DNA of 64,000 nt from an uncultured Lachnospiraceae bacterium. Lineage in GTDB: Bacteria; Bacillota; Clostridia; Lachnospirales; Lachnospiraceae. This document shows, piece by piece, positions 35,027 to 43,658 of the stretch; the stretch's first letter is position 1; every line of letters begins with the position of its first letter. The notes below the pieces were generated by a model, which saw nothing but the letters and a program-made list of their open reading frames with translations, searched no databases and was not told the origin of the DNA. The translations under genes and the position numbers were made by a program. The DNA lies in assembly GCA_910588955.1 (NCBI GenBank), contig CAJURQ010000001.1, positions 62,001 to 126,000 of the forward strand, in the 5' to 3' direction.

Positions 35027-36208
35027 ATGGATGACAATAAGATTTTGGCGGATATGATACGGGACTATCCGGACGCGCTTTCCGACAGAAAGAGGCTGCA
35101 GGCGCTTCTTCTGGATTTCTTTCCGCAGGACAGGAGAAAGAGAAATCTTCTGCGGATTGTCTTTGACGACGGGATCGTGGAGGAACTGAGAGGGCTTTCC
35201 CGGATTGATAAAATGACGATGCATCGCTTTGTCAGAGCGCTTGAGCTGGGGTATGACATCCGGACAAAGAGCGCCGAGGCTGCCGTTGCGTCATGGGTGA
35301 ACGCGCTGGGGCTTTCCATGGAAGAGAATGGGGAAGAAAAGGGAGAGAAAGATATGCCCGTCGGCAGACAGGAATTGTCCCCGGCGGTGAAAAAGGAGTG
35401 GGAGCCCTGCGAGAGCGACAGTTTGTACGAATACGAGGAGACCTCAAGGGGGCTTCGGATTCTGAAATATGATGATTTCGATGAGCCTGTTGTGGTGATT
35501 CCCAATGTCATTGAAGGGAAAAAGGTGATTGCGGTCGGCAATTATGCCTTTAAAGGGTGCGTCGGCATCGAGAAGGTCATTATCTCCGAGGGGATAGAGA
35601 TTCTTGGGAACGGCGTGTTCCTGAATTGCAGGGGACTGAAGGAAGTATCGCTCCCGACGACACTGCGGGGAATTGGCAGCACGGACGCGACGGGCTGTCC
35701 CAAGATATTAGGCAGTGAGATCAAGTATGAGGGCGCGTTCGAGTACAGCGGACTGGAATCCGTTATCGTGCCGGACAGCGTGAAGTATGTCGGGGAGAAC
35801 AGCTTTGCCGGATGCGGGCAGCTGAAACGGGCGGTACTGCCGGGCAAGCTGAAGGAAATCAGGGAAAATACGTTCCGCTGGTGTACGAGCCTGCGGGATT
35901 TGACGCTCCCGCAGGAGTTGGATGCGATTAGGATATCCGCCTTTGAGGGCTGCGACACGCTGCAGACGGTCGATATTCCGGAAGGGGTGACAGCCATTGA
36001 GGAGGGCGCTTTCGCGGGATGTAAAAGTCTGGAAAGCGTTTATATACCGGATTCCGTGGTGGAAATCGGCGGGGGAAAAGGGACGGGCTTTTTGAAAACG
36101 TTCGGGGAACCTGACGAGAGGCATGAAAATTTTACAATCCGTTGTAATCTCGGCTCGTATGCCATGCAGTATGCAAGGGCACAGCAGATCAGATGCACAC
36201 GGGCGTAA
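35027..36208 (+). CDS. BspA-type leucine-rich repeat protein with an N-terminal helical domain
   Basis: A 393-residue protein with no signal peptide, unlike most BspA-type proteins, so it is likely cytoplasmic. Residues 1-95 form a helical domain (RLQALLLDFFPQDRRKRNLLRI) of a type seen at the start of various Firmicute proteins. Residues about 135-375 contain around nine LRR_5 repeats (FKGCVGIEKVIISEGIEILGN; FAGCKSLESVYIPDSVVEIG). It lies 15 bases after the kinase and 20 bases before the vWA gene, so it belongs to the same operon. A role as scaffold or substrate of the phosphorylation module is an inference from position only. Confidence 0.78.
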   Translation: MDDNKILADMIRDYPDALSDRKRLQALLLDFFPQDRRKRNLLRIVFDDGIVEELRGLSRIDKMTMHRFVRALELGYDIRTKSAEAAVASWVNALGLSMEENGEEKGEKDMPVGRQELSPAVKKEWEPCESDSLYEYEETSRGLRILKYDDFDEPVVVIPNVIEGKKVIAVGNYAFKGCVGIEKVIISEGIEILGNGVFLNCRGLKEVSLPTTLRGIGSTDATGCPKILGSEIKYEGAFEYSGLESVIVPDSVKYVGENSFAGCGQLKRAVLPGKLKEIRENTFRWCTSLRDLTLPQELDAIRISAFEGCDTLQTVDIPEGVTAIEEGAFAGCKSLESVYIPDSVVEIGGGKGTGFLKTFGEPDERHENFTIRCNLGSYAMQYARAQQIRCTRA

Positions 36209-36228
36209 ATGAAAGAGGAGGAACGACA

Positions 36229-36939
36229 ATGGGAGAACTGAAAAGACCGGGAGGAGAACTGGCGAGCAGACCGCTTCACTTTTTTTGGATTGTGGATTGT
36301 TCCGGTTCCATGTATGGGGAGAAGATTGGCACGGTGAATCACGCCATCCAGTCCACCATACCGGAGATGGTGTCTGCGGCGGAAAATAATCCGAACGCGC
36401 AGTTGATGATCCGCACCTTAAAATTTTCTACCGGAGCGTCATGGGTGACCAGCAATCCGGTCAATGTGGAAGATTTTGCATGGGACGATCTGGAGGCGGA
36501 GGGGGTCACCGATCTGGGCAAGGCGTTTGAACTTCTGGCGGCGCAGCTCACGATACCGCCTATGTCGGACAGGGCGCTTCCGCCTGTGCTCGTGCTTTTG
36601 TCGGACGGGCAGCCCACGGACGATTACAAGAAGTCTTTGGCGGAGTTAAAGAAACTGCCGTGGGGCAAAAAGGCGGTCAAGATTGCCATCTCCATCGGGC
36701 AGGATGCGGATGACGCTGTTTTGGAGGAATTTACGGGAAATAAGGAACTGGTGCTGCAGGCAAACAATGCGGCGGCTCTCACCAAGATGATCAAGTGGGC
36801 GTCCACAGCGGCATCTCTTGTCTCCGCGCCGGCAAGTATCGCGGCGGATGAGGCGCAGGAGAATGACGCGCCGGTCATTGTCGATATGGGCGGCCGGATT
36901 CCCGATTTGGATGATATACAGGAAGGGGACGTCTGGTAG
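36229..36939 (+). CDS. TerY-like von Willebrand factor A domain protein
   Basis: A 236-residue vWA protein. The metal-ion-dependent adhesion site is complete: DCSGS (DxSxS, near residue 24), a threonine in VTDLGKAF, and SDGQPTDD. This set matches TerY-type proteins, which work with a kinase and PP2C phosphatase. The TerY C-terminal metal-binding part is missing here; a separate gene at 37.9-38.3 kb has a similar cysteine pattern. AGGAGG precedes ATG 36229. A structured repeat starts one base after the stop. Confidence 0.88.
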   Translation: MGELKRPGGELASRPLHFFWIVDCSGSMYGEKIGTVNHAIQSTIPEMVSAAENNPNAQLMIRTLKFSTGASWVTSNPVNVEDFAWDDLEAEGVTDLGKAFELLAAQLTIPPMSDRALPPVLVLLSDGQPTDDYKKSLAELKKLPWGKKAVKIAISIGQDADDAVLEEFTGNKELVLQANNAAALTKMIKWASTAASLVSAPASIAADEAQENDAPVIVDMGGRIPDLDDIQEGDVW

Positions 36940-36940
36940 C

Positions 36941-37035
36941 GTGTGAGAAGTACTTCTAAAGCTTGGCAGCAGAGGCTGCCTCGCTAAGAAGTACTAAGTC
37001 TCACACAGGAGAATGCTTAAAATGCAGCATTCTCC
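36941..37035 (+). repeat. Structured intergenic element, copy 2
   Basis: Stem A is GTGTGAGA (36941-36948) with TCTCACAC (36999-37006). AGTACTTCT (36949-36957) pairs with AGAAGTACT (36987-36995), GGCAGC/GCTGCC closes the tip, and GGAGAATGC (37008-37016) / GCATTCTCC (37027-37035) forms the second hairpin. Compared with 27282-27375, base 2 of stem A changed from A to T and its partner from T to A, so the pair is kept. Confidence 0.85.
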
Positions 37036-37056
37036 GCTAATGAAAGGATGCTGTAT

Positions 37057-37872
37057 ATGATAAAAATATTCGGCGCCTCCGTGCAGGGCGCGTCCCATGT
37101 GCGGAGCGGCAGGGAGTGTCAAGACAGCCTGAAAAAAGTGGTCTTGGATTCGGGGGCGGTCATTCTGGCGGTGGCGGACGGTCACGGAAGCGACTCCTGT
37201 CCATACAGCAAGACAGGATCCTTTACAGCCGTCAACGTCTTTTGTAAGATTCTCGGCGACTATCTGGAGACTTATGACGGGCAGCCGGAGATGCTTTTTA
37301 CCTTTTTGAAGCGGGAGGGCGATACCAAGATTGCGCAGGAGATAGACGTCGAGTGGAAACGCAGGATTTTGCGGCTTCATGCGAAAAGTAATCGGGAAAT
37401 GCCATTGGACGCGGACGGCGAAAAGGACAGGGAAGCGGTGTACAGGCTTTACGGGAGCACACTTTTGGGGCTTGTTCTCACGAAAGGATTTCTCTTTGCG
37501 TTCCAGCTCGGGGACGGGGATATCGTGAAGGTGTCCGAATCCGGCGTGTACAGTGTCATTGAGGCGGATAAGATTCTCGGCACGGAGACCCATTCGCTCA
37601 GCAAGGCGGAGTCGTGGAAGAAGGCAGTCACGCTGATTCGGAAGCGGGAAGAGAGCGAAAAGAACCCTGTTATGTATATGCTCTCCTCGGACGGGCTTTC
37701 CAACAGCTACAAAAATGAGGAAGAGTTTCAGAAGACCTGTGCGGATTACTATGCCCTGCTTGGAGAACACGGTGTGAAGGCGGTGTCCGACCGGCTGAAA
37801 ACATGGCTGCAGGAGACGAGCGAGATGGGGTGCGGCGACGATATCACGGCGCTGTTTGCATATGATATATGA
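37057..37872 (+). CDS. PP2C-family protein phosphatase (TerY-P triad)
   Basis: A 271-residue metal-dependent Ser/Thr phosphatase. ADGHGSDSC gives the metal-binding Asp-Gly, FQLGDGDIVKV the central GD motif, LSSDGLSNSY the next acidic site, and GCGDDITAL the C-terminal DD pair. It probably reverses the action of the two kinases nearby. ATG 37057 is preferred over 37048 because AAAGGA then has normal spacing. The stop overlaps the next start as ATGA. Confidence 0.9.
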   Translation: MIKIFGASVQGASHVRSGRECQDSLKKVVLDSGAVILAVADGHGSDSCPYSKTGSFTAVNVFCKILGDYLETYDGQPEMLFTFLKREGDTKIAQEIDVEWKRRILRLHAKSNREMPLDADGEKDREAVYRLYGSTLLGLVLTKGFLFAFQLGDGDIVKVSESGVYSVIEADKILGTETHSLSKAESWKKAVTLIRKREESEKNPVMYMLSSDGLSNSYKNEEEFQKTCADYYALLGEHGVKAVSDRLKTWLQETSEMGCGDDITALFAYDI

Positions 37873-38315
37873 TTGCGAAACGCGGCGCGGATTCTGTGGA
37901 CGTTGTGCATAACATATCAAGAGTAAAGGAGCGGAGGCAAACATTGAAGAATCATGCTGAAAAAATGATGGAAGCGCGTATTGCTCTTTGTAAGTGTAAA
38001 GAAGGCGGGAACATATACGGCGTCCGCTTTGAGAAGACGGGGGACGGATGGAAATATACATGGGCGTTTCCCGTAAAGGAAGCTGCGGCGAAACGGGAGC
38101 ACTACGACGAGACAAAAATTGTCGGGCAGATTTTTCCTGACAGCGGATATCCCGGCTGCCCCTATTGCAGAACGAAGGATTTCGTGGTCTGCAACTGTGG
38201 GAAACTGAACTGCCATAACGGGAATGACACCCATTTTACATGCAATTGGTGCGGACTGTCGGGGACGCTGGGGAGTTATGACGGCGCGGGATTCGGATCC
38301 GGCGGGGATTTGTAA
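37869..38315 (+). CDS. Small multi-cysteine protein resembling the TerY C-terminal metal-binding domain
   Basis: A 148-residue protein. After a short helix come CKCKEGG (near residue 40), then CPYC, CNCGKLNC and CNWCG, enough cysteines for two zinc sites, ending in a glycine-rich tail (GAGFGSGGDL). The pattern CPYC...CNCGK..C...CNWCG is like the domain fused to the end of TerY proteins elsewhere; here it is separate. It overlaps the PP2C gene by four bases (ATGA), which fixes its start at 37869 if coupling is used. An internal start near 37965 is also possible. Confidence 0.72.
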   Translation: MIAKRGADSVDVVHNISRVKERRQTLKNHAEKMMEARIALCKCKEGGNIYGVRFEKTGDGWKYTWAFPVKEAAAKREHYDETKIVGQIFPDSGYPGCPYCRTKDFVVCNCGKLNCHNGNDTHFTCNWCGLSGTLGSYDGAGFGSGGDL

Positions 38316-38420
38316 GAAGTTACAGGTGTTTGAAGAACACTTTTGTAGTTATTTAAATATTAAAGGTAATCTTGGAGGTTTGTGATTATCTAGCTACATT
38401 ATAGAAAAAGGGGAATGTAC

Positions 38421-40418
38421 ATGAATATTGTTGGACAGATCATTAATGGATATTTATTTGAAGAGGCACTTGGAAGTGGAAACTTTGGGGATGTGTACAA
38501 GGTATTAAAGGACGGTAAGAAATATGCGGCAAAAGTCTTGTCGGAAACTTATATATTAGATGAATTTAAAAACGAACAAAATCGGATTACAAGGGAAATT
38601 GATGTTTTAAAAAATGTAAAAAGTAAAAATCTGATTCAATATCAGGAGGATTTTTATTTTAAAAATGAATTTGGTATTATGGAATATGTCATTGTAATGG
38701 AGTATTTTGAAGGGACAACCCTAAAAAAATTTTTAAAAACAGAATCTTCTCTTGAAGTTTTGCTTCATATATTTGTGGATATTTTAAATGGAGTAAAGGA
38801 TTTGCATAATACAATCATTGAAAATGAGGGTATTATTCATAGAGATTTGAAGCCGGATAATATAATGGTTGATGAAGAAATGAATGTCAAAATTATTGAT
38901 TATGGCTTGAGCAAGATTATAGATTTTTCATCAATCACATCGACAGGAACACAAATCGGCTCACCTCTCTATATGTCGCCAGAACAATTAAAAGATAGCA
39001 AGCACATTGATTACAGGGCTGATATATATGCATTAGGAATTATTTTATATGAAATGCTGACAAAAAACATTCCATATAAAGCAACTACATTACCCGAATT
39101 GCTGTTGAAAATATTGAATGATCCGATCATTCCGCCGAAACAGTACAATTCGGAAATTAGTGACGGGTTGGAAAGCATTATATTTAAAGCGACTGCGAAA
39201 GAGCCATATGCACGTTTTCAGACAGTTGAGGAGTTTATAGATGCTTTTGATAAAAAAAATATTCAAGAAGAATTGGTAACAGTTGGGAAATATTATGCGT
39301 GGGTATATCGTGAGAAAGATGTTACAGAGCAATTTGAGAAAGTAAATAAAGCTGATATTATTTATCCTATTCACGTTCAAAATTGGATGAAAAATTTACA
39401 TTTATTTTTTGTAAAAAATAATTTTAAAAATGTAATCATTGATCCCTCTACTCAAAGACTGTCATATGTTGCATTTGCTAATACAAAGGGACTTGTAGAG
39501 CTGCCCTATTCGCCGAATAAAGGGGTTATTTCCTTAGAATATTTACATAATCCTCATAAGCGCAAAGAATATATAGATACATGGTATTCTACAGTGTCCA
39601 TGGGACAAAAATTGGTTTTGCCCTACCATTACATCAGTAATACAGATTATCCTGTAGATAAAATAGAGGATTGGATTAAAATAAACATTCAATTAATTGA
39701 TGAGAGCTTACAAGTGGTAGATGAAGGAAAAGAGAAATATGCAATGATATCAATAGGACTTGGGCATCTGGTATTTCAGGCGGATAAGATATTGTCTTAT
39801 TTTGTTCATGCACAGGTAGATGGATTTATTGTACAGGTTTCTGATATGAAACAGCTGAATGAGCAGTCATTAGGAAGTTATCTCGATTTTATGGTTAATC
39901 TGCAGAAGTATACAAACAAACCTGTGATTGCATTGAAAGTTCCGATTCCTTTAGGTTTGTCATTAATTGCGAAAGGAATACATGGCTTCTCGTTAGGGTT
40001 GGCAAGCATTGATTATTTTGACGAGCAATACATAAAAGAGGAAAAGGATTCATTTAATTTATATTCAAAATTTTATTTTCCACAAGTGTTATCGTTTTTG
40101 ACTTATCCTAAAAAAGATACCTTTGCATTTGAGCAACTTTATAATTATTTTGGAGGGTGTAATTGTAAGTGGTGCAGTGGAAGATCTGCGATTGAAATCG
40201 GTACGGGCGATAAAGGAATACAATTGCATCATTGGCAGATGATGTTAGAAGAGGTTGAGCAAATAAACGAATATGGAGGAAACTATAAAGTTATTTATTT
40301 GAAAGAGCGGATTGAATCCGCGTTAAATACGCTTAATACAATACCAAAAGAAATTTTGGGAAGGCAAACGAATACGGACTATTATAAGTTGCTGAAAAAT
40401 CTAAAAAAGATAATTTAA
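38421..40418 (+). CDS. Ser/Thr protein kinase fused to a C-terminal TGT-like zinc-motif domain
   Basis: A 665-residue fusion. Residues 10-275 are a complete Hanks-type kinase: GSGNFGDVYKV, YAAKVL, HRDLKPDN (Asp142), DYG (Asp160) for DFG, and GSPLYMSPEQ. There is no membrane helix or PASTA domain, so it is cytoplasmic. Residues about 290-660 look like a TIM-barrel (strands YAMISIG, VDGFIVQVSD, KPVIALKV) ending in C580-x-C582-x2-C585 with His603/His604 about 18 residues later. CxCxxC...H is the zinc signature of tRNA-guanine transglycosylases and their DNA-modifying DpdA relatives; the spacing to His is shorter than in TGT. AAAAAGGGGA precedes ATG 38421. The base composition is AT-rich, unlike the genes on both sides. 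The kinase call is firm; the TGT-like call is inference. Confidence 0.75.
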   Translation: MNIVGQIINGYLFEEALGSGNFGDVYKVLKDGKKYAAKVLSETYILDEFKNEQNRITREIDVLKNVKSKNLIQYQEDFYFKNEFGIMEYVIVMEYFEGTTLKKFLKTESSLEVLLHIFVDILNGVKDLHNTIIENEGIIHRDLKPDNIMVDEEMNVKIIDYGLSKIIDFSSITSTGTQIGSPLYMSPEQLKDSKHIDYRADIYALGIILYEMLTKNIPYKATTLPELLLKILNDPIIPPKQYNSEISDGLESIIFKATAKEPYARFQTVEEFIDAFDKKNIQEELVTVGKYYAWVYREKDVTEQFEKVNKADIIYPIHVQNWMKNLHLFFVKNNFKNVIIDPSTQRLSYVAFANTKGLVELPYSPNKGVISLEYLHNPHKRKEYIDTWYSTVSMGQKLVLPYHYISNTDYPVDKIEDWIKINIQLIDESLQVVDEGKEKYAMISIGLGHLVFQADKILSYFVHAQVDGFIVQVSDMKQLNEQSLGSYLDFMVNLQKYTNKPVIALKVPIPLGLSLIAKGIHGFSLGLASIDYFDEQYIKEEKDSFNLYSKFYFPQVLSFLTYPKKDTFAFEQLYNYFGGCNCKWCSGRSAIEIGTGDKGIQLHHWQMMLEEVEQINEYGGNYKVIYLKERIESALNTLNTIPKEILGRQTNTDYYKLLKNLKKII

Positions 40419-40438
40419 AATCAAAGCAGGTGGGATAT

Positions 40439-41077
40439 ATGTTTGTAAACGAAAAAGCAATGGTGGAAAAGTTAGTTCTTGATTTGCAGGAAAGATTTGG
40501 GACGCATTATATTGTCCGGGAGTTAAGGGGGGGAAATAATATTGCAGATATTGTTTATTCGACCGAAATAAATAGAAGTAATATTGTGTTTGATGAATAT
40601 TTTAATGCATACTATTATTTCAGTGATATTTATAATAATAAAAAAGTTAATTTGGAAGATGTCAGTATTTCAGATGAACAAATTGGCAAAAAATTTTATC
40701 ACTTTCTTCGGGAATTAGAGGATATGGGGTATGTAAAAATCAATGGCAACTATATTACTTCTGTCAAAAAGATAGATGCTGTTACAAAAAATTTTATTGC
40801 TGTAGAAGCAAAAATTTGTGATTGGAAATCAGGATTGGAACAGGCGGTCAGATATAAACAATATGCTAACGAAGTGTATGTTGCATTAAGTTCTGAACAT
40901 GTATCTAAAGTTGACAGGCAACAGTTCAAAGACTTGAATATTGGATTGATGAGCGTTTCTTCAGGTAAACTTAAAATATCCATCAAAGCAAAAAAGCAAG
41001 CGGTAGAAAAGTTGGATATCCAATACTATATTGCAGATCGATTTTTAAAGCAATTACAACTATTGGAAATTATATAG
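40439..41077 (+). CDS. Putative PD-(D/E)XK nuclease, partner of the kinase fusion
   Basis: A 212-residue protein, AT-rich like the gene before it and 20 bases downstream of its stop. VEAK (Glu123, Lys125) followed by EQAVRYKQYANEVYVAL gives an E-x-K plus QxxxY pattern of the PD-(D/E)XK nuclease fold. The leading acidic residue may be Asp in KKIDAVTKN about 10 residues earlier or Asp37 in NIADIVY. Residues about 70-105 (QIGKKFYHFLRELEDMGYVKI) resemble a winged helix. AGCAGGTGGG precedes ATG 40439. A nuclease next to a possible base-modifying enzyme recalls restriction or defence modules, but no such function is shown here. Confidence 0.6.
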   Translation: MFVNEKAMVEKLVLDLQERFGTHYIVRELRGGNNIADIVYSTEINRSNIVFDEYFNAYYYFSDIYNNKKVNLEDVSISDEQIGKKFYHFLRELEDMGYVKINGNYITSVKKIDAVTKNFIAVEAKICDWKSGLEQAVRYKQYANEVYVALSSEHVSKVDRQQFKDLNIGLMSVSSGKLKISIKAKKQAVEKLDIQYYIADRFLKQLQLLEII

Positions 41078-41245
41078 CTTTAAAACGAGAAGGCAGTTAT
41101 TTAATAAACATTTATCGGTGTAACGATATGTGTGTGGTTTTGTTGGGGAAGTTTGTTGTGTAGTTGAAGAAGTAATGATAAGGTTTGTAAAGTATTTGCA
41201 TGATAAAAATAAAAAGAATAAACTAGGAAGGGAGAGAAGAATCGG

Positions 41246-42271
41246 ATGCAGACAGTAAAACTTGGTAAGACAGGAATTGAGACGAATAAGAACGCCTTCG
41301 GCGCGCTGCCGATTCAGCGGATTAGCGACGAGGAGGCGGTGAAGCTGTTGAGGAAGGCGTATGACAACGGCATGACCTTCTTTGATACGGCGCGCGGCTA
41401 TTCGGACAGCGAACACAAGGTAGGGCTTGCATTTGAGGGGATGCGCGAGAAAGTGATTATCGCCACCAAGACGGGGGCGCAGAACGCGGAAGGATTCTGG
41501 AAGGATTTGGAGACCAGCCTGACCAATCTGAAAACGGATTATATTGATATTTACCAGTTCCACAATCCGGCTTTCTGCCCGAAACCGGGGGATGAGAGCG
41601 GATTGTACGACGCGGCTTTGCAGGCGAAGGAACAGGGAAAGATCCGGCATATCGGCATTACGAACCACCGTCTTGCGGTGGCGCATGAGGCAGTTGACAG
41701 CGGACTCTATGAGACGCTGCAGTTCCCCTTCTGTTATCTGGCTACGGACAAGGATATGGAGCTGGTGGAAAGGTGCAAGGCGGCGGACATGGGATTTATC
41801 GCCATGAAAGCGCTCTCCGGCGGGCTGATTACCAACTCGGCGGCGGCTTACGCGTATCTGGCGCAGTATGATAACGTGCTGCCCATCTGGGGCGTGCAGC
41901 GGGAGGCGGAGCTTGATGAGTTTCTCTCCTACATAGACAATCCGCCCGCCATGACAGAGGAATTAAAGACGCTTATCGACAAGGACCGGGCGGAACTTTT
42001 AGGCGAGTTCTGCCGGGGCTGCGGCTACTGTATGCCCTGTCCTGTGGGGATTGAGATCAGCATGTGTGCGAGAATGTCATTGCTTTTGCGCAGAGCCCCT
42101 TCGGCGGGTTATCTGGGCGAGGAGTGGCAGGAGAAGATGGGAAAGATCGAGGCGTGCCTGCACTGTAACCAGTGCAAGGGGAAATGTCCTTATGAACTGG
42201 ATACGCCGACGCTCTTGGCAAAGAATCTGGAGGATTACAAGAATGTGCTGGCGGGGAAGGTCAGTGTATAA
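41246..42271 (+). CDS. Aldo/keto reductase with C-terminal iron-sulfur domain
   Basis: A 341-residue protein. The aldo/keto reductase barrel spans residues 1-250, with FFDTARGYSDSE (Asp and Tyr of the catalytic set), IIATKTG (Lys), and DIYQFHNP in place of the usual DLYLIH. The C-terminal 80 residues have CRGCGYCMPCPVG and CLHCNQCKGKCPYEL, eight cysteines for two [4Fe-4S] clusters. Such Fe-S aldo/keto reductases are common in anaerobes, with mostly unknown substrates. AGGAAGGGAGAG precedes ATG 41246. GC content is back to the chromosomal level here. Confidence 0.9.
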   Translation: MQTVKLGKTGIETNKNAFGALPIQRISDEEAVKLLRKAYDNGMTFFDTARGYSDSEHKVGLAFEGMREKVIIATKTGAQNAEGFWKDLETSLTNLKTDYIDIYQFHNPAFCPKPGDESGLYDAALQAKEQGKIRHIGITNHRLAVAHEAVDSGLYETLQFPFCYLATDKDMELVERCKAADMGFIAMKALSGGLITNSAAAYAYLAQYDNVLPIWGVQREAELDEFLSYIDNPPAMTEELKTLIDKDRAELLGEFCRGCGYCMPCPVGIEISMCARMSLLLRRAPSAGYLGEEWQEKMGKIEACLHCNQCKGKCPYELDTPTLLAKNLEDYKNVLAGKVSV

Positions 42272-42854
42272 GAGACGGCAGATCGAAAAGATACTCAGCA
42301 CAACGGCCATTGTGCTGGGTGTCTTACTTTTCATGCTGGTCGTGGACGGTCTTGCCTTTCTGGGGATGAAGTATGTGTTCCATCTGGATTTTACGCAGGA
42401 CTATCGGCAGGTGGATGAGATCGGACAGCTTCGGTTCTGGGATGGTTGGAGCGGAAAGGTTTACATAAGATATCCGTTTGGCTTACGCCCCATAGAAAAG
42501 CGGGAGCATGTTCCAGAGCAGGAGAAACCGGCGCCTTTTTGGCTGGATACGACTATTTATGACGTTGTGGATTCCGGCGGGCTTGTGGCATGGTATGACT
42601 GGAGAGAGCGTAAAATTTTTCTCGGAAGTGCGGATGGCGAGGTCATCGAGTCCTTTGACGTGGCGTATGACGCAAAGAAGCTTGTCTTTTCGCCGGATGG
42701 CAGATATCTGCTTGTCTATGAGATTGACTATAGGGGAGAAATCACGGATGACGAGTATTGCTATTACCGCGTGATTGCTCTGGAGGATAGGACGCAGTAT
42801 ACGGTTTATGCCGGGTACCGGGAGTGGTTCCGGGTGTATTGGGAGAAAGAATGA
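42243..42854 (+). CDS. Membrane-anchored protein of unknown function
   Basis: About 203 residues. A basic N-terminus (YKRRQIEK) and one membrane segment (TAIVLGVLLFMLVVDGLAFLG) are followed by a domain of about 160 residues rich in aromatic and acidic residues. It has short WD- or propeller-like strands (GEVIESFDVAYDAKKLVFSPDGRYLLVYEID). The start is uncertain: ATG 42243 lies inside the end of the reductase gene, and GTG 42264 is an alternative. The overlap suggests co-transcription. I do not recognise the family. Confidence 0.55.
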   Translation: MCWRGRSVYKRRQIEKILSTTAIVLGVLLFMLVVDGLAFLGMKYVFHLDFTQDYRQVDEIGQLRFWDGWSGKVYIRYPFGLRPIEKREHVPEQEKPAPFWLDTTIYDVVDSGGLVAWYDWRERKIFLGSADGEVIESFDVAYDAKKLVFSPDGRYLLVYEIDYRGEITDDEYCYYRVIALEDRTQYTVYAGYREWFRVYWEKE

Positions 42855-42899
42855 TATAGGTGTAATTATTTGCAGGAAAGCAGATGTGGGGGAGTAGAG

Positions 42900-43658
42900 A
42901 TGGACTTTCGTAAGACATTTGATCAGATACCGGAAGAATTTGACAAATACAGACCGAGATACCGGGAAGAGGTGTTTTTGGAATTGATGTCGCTTTGTAA
43001 GCTTGATTCTGATAAGAAGGTGCTTGAGATCGGTCCCGGGACGGGACAGGCTACAGAGCCGATTTTGAAAACAGGGTGCGATTACACGGCAATTGAGCTG
43101 GGAGAAAACTTTGTCTCTTTTTTGAACAATAAGTTTTCTGCCTATCCCAATTTTCATGTGGTAAATGCGGATTTTGAGACATGGGAATTTGAGGAGAATA
43201 CTTACGATTTAGTCTATTCGGCGGCGACCATACAGTGGATCCCGGAGGAGACTGCCTTTACGAAAACATTTCGGATGTTGAAGCCGGGCGGTTACCTTGC
43301 CATGTTTATGACGTGCAGTAACGAGACAAGCCGAAATACTGAGCTGCGCGCGGAAATTGATAAGGTATATGAGAAGAATTTCCGTGTGAAGCAGGGTTAC
43401 TCTTGTAAGATGGATTACAGAAATGCCCTGCATTACGGCTTTACTAACTGGATTAGCAGGGAGTGGAAGAGCGAGAGGACGGTTGATGCTGACGCTTATA
43501 TTTCGTGGATCGGTACACACTGTGAGCATATCACGCTGGAGGAGCCGTATAAAACCAGATTCTACGAGGGTATCCGGGAGGCGTTTCATAAGTTTGGGAA
43601 CAGGATGGTTATTATAGATACGATACCCTTGTATCTGGTGCAGAAACCGGTTAGGTAG
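42900..43658 (+). CDS. SAM-dependent methyltransferase
   Basis: A 252-residue class I methyltransferase. VLEIGPGTGQATEPIL (about residues 42-57) is the SAM loop, YTAIELGENF follows strand 2, and LVYSAATIQWIPEE and LKPGGYLAMFM are motifs of the Methyltransf_11/25 type. ATG 42900 has GGGGGAG upstream. It is clearly related to the protein encoded at 48067-48849, which has the same GQAT..ILKTGC segment, so the two are paralogues 4.4 kb apart. The substrate is unknown. Confidence 0.85.
   Translation: MDFRKTFDQIPEEFDKYRPRYREEVFLELMSLCKLDSDKKVLEIGPGTGQATEPILKTGCDYTAIELGENFVSFLNNKFSAYPNFHVVNADFETWEFEENTYDLVYSAATIQWIPEETAFTKTFRMLKPGGYLAMFMTCSNETSRNTELRAEIDKVYEKNFRVKQGYSCKMDYRNALHYGFTNWISREWKSERTVDADAYISWIGTHCEHITLEEPYKTRFYEGIREAFHKFGNRMVIIDTIPLYLVQKPVR

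Noticed and set aside
33683..35224. Long open frame on the minus strand across the triad kinase gene
   Set aside because: It is antisense to a gene with clear kinase and zinc motifs, has a His/Arg-rich composition typical of a reverse-frame shadow, and shows no domain.
38421..40418. PknB/PASTA-type membrane kinase
   Set aside because: No membrane helix or PASTA repeats follow the kinase domain; the C-terminal half is a soluble domain with a CxCxxC motif.
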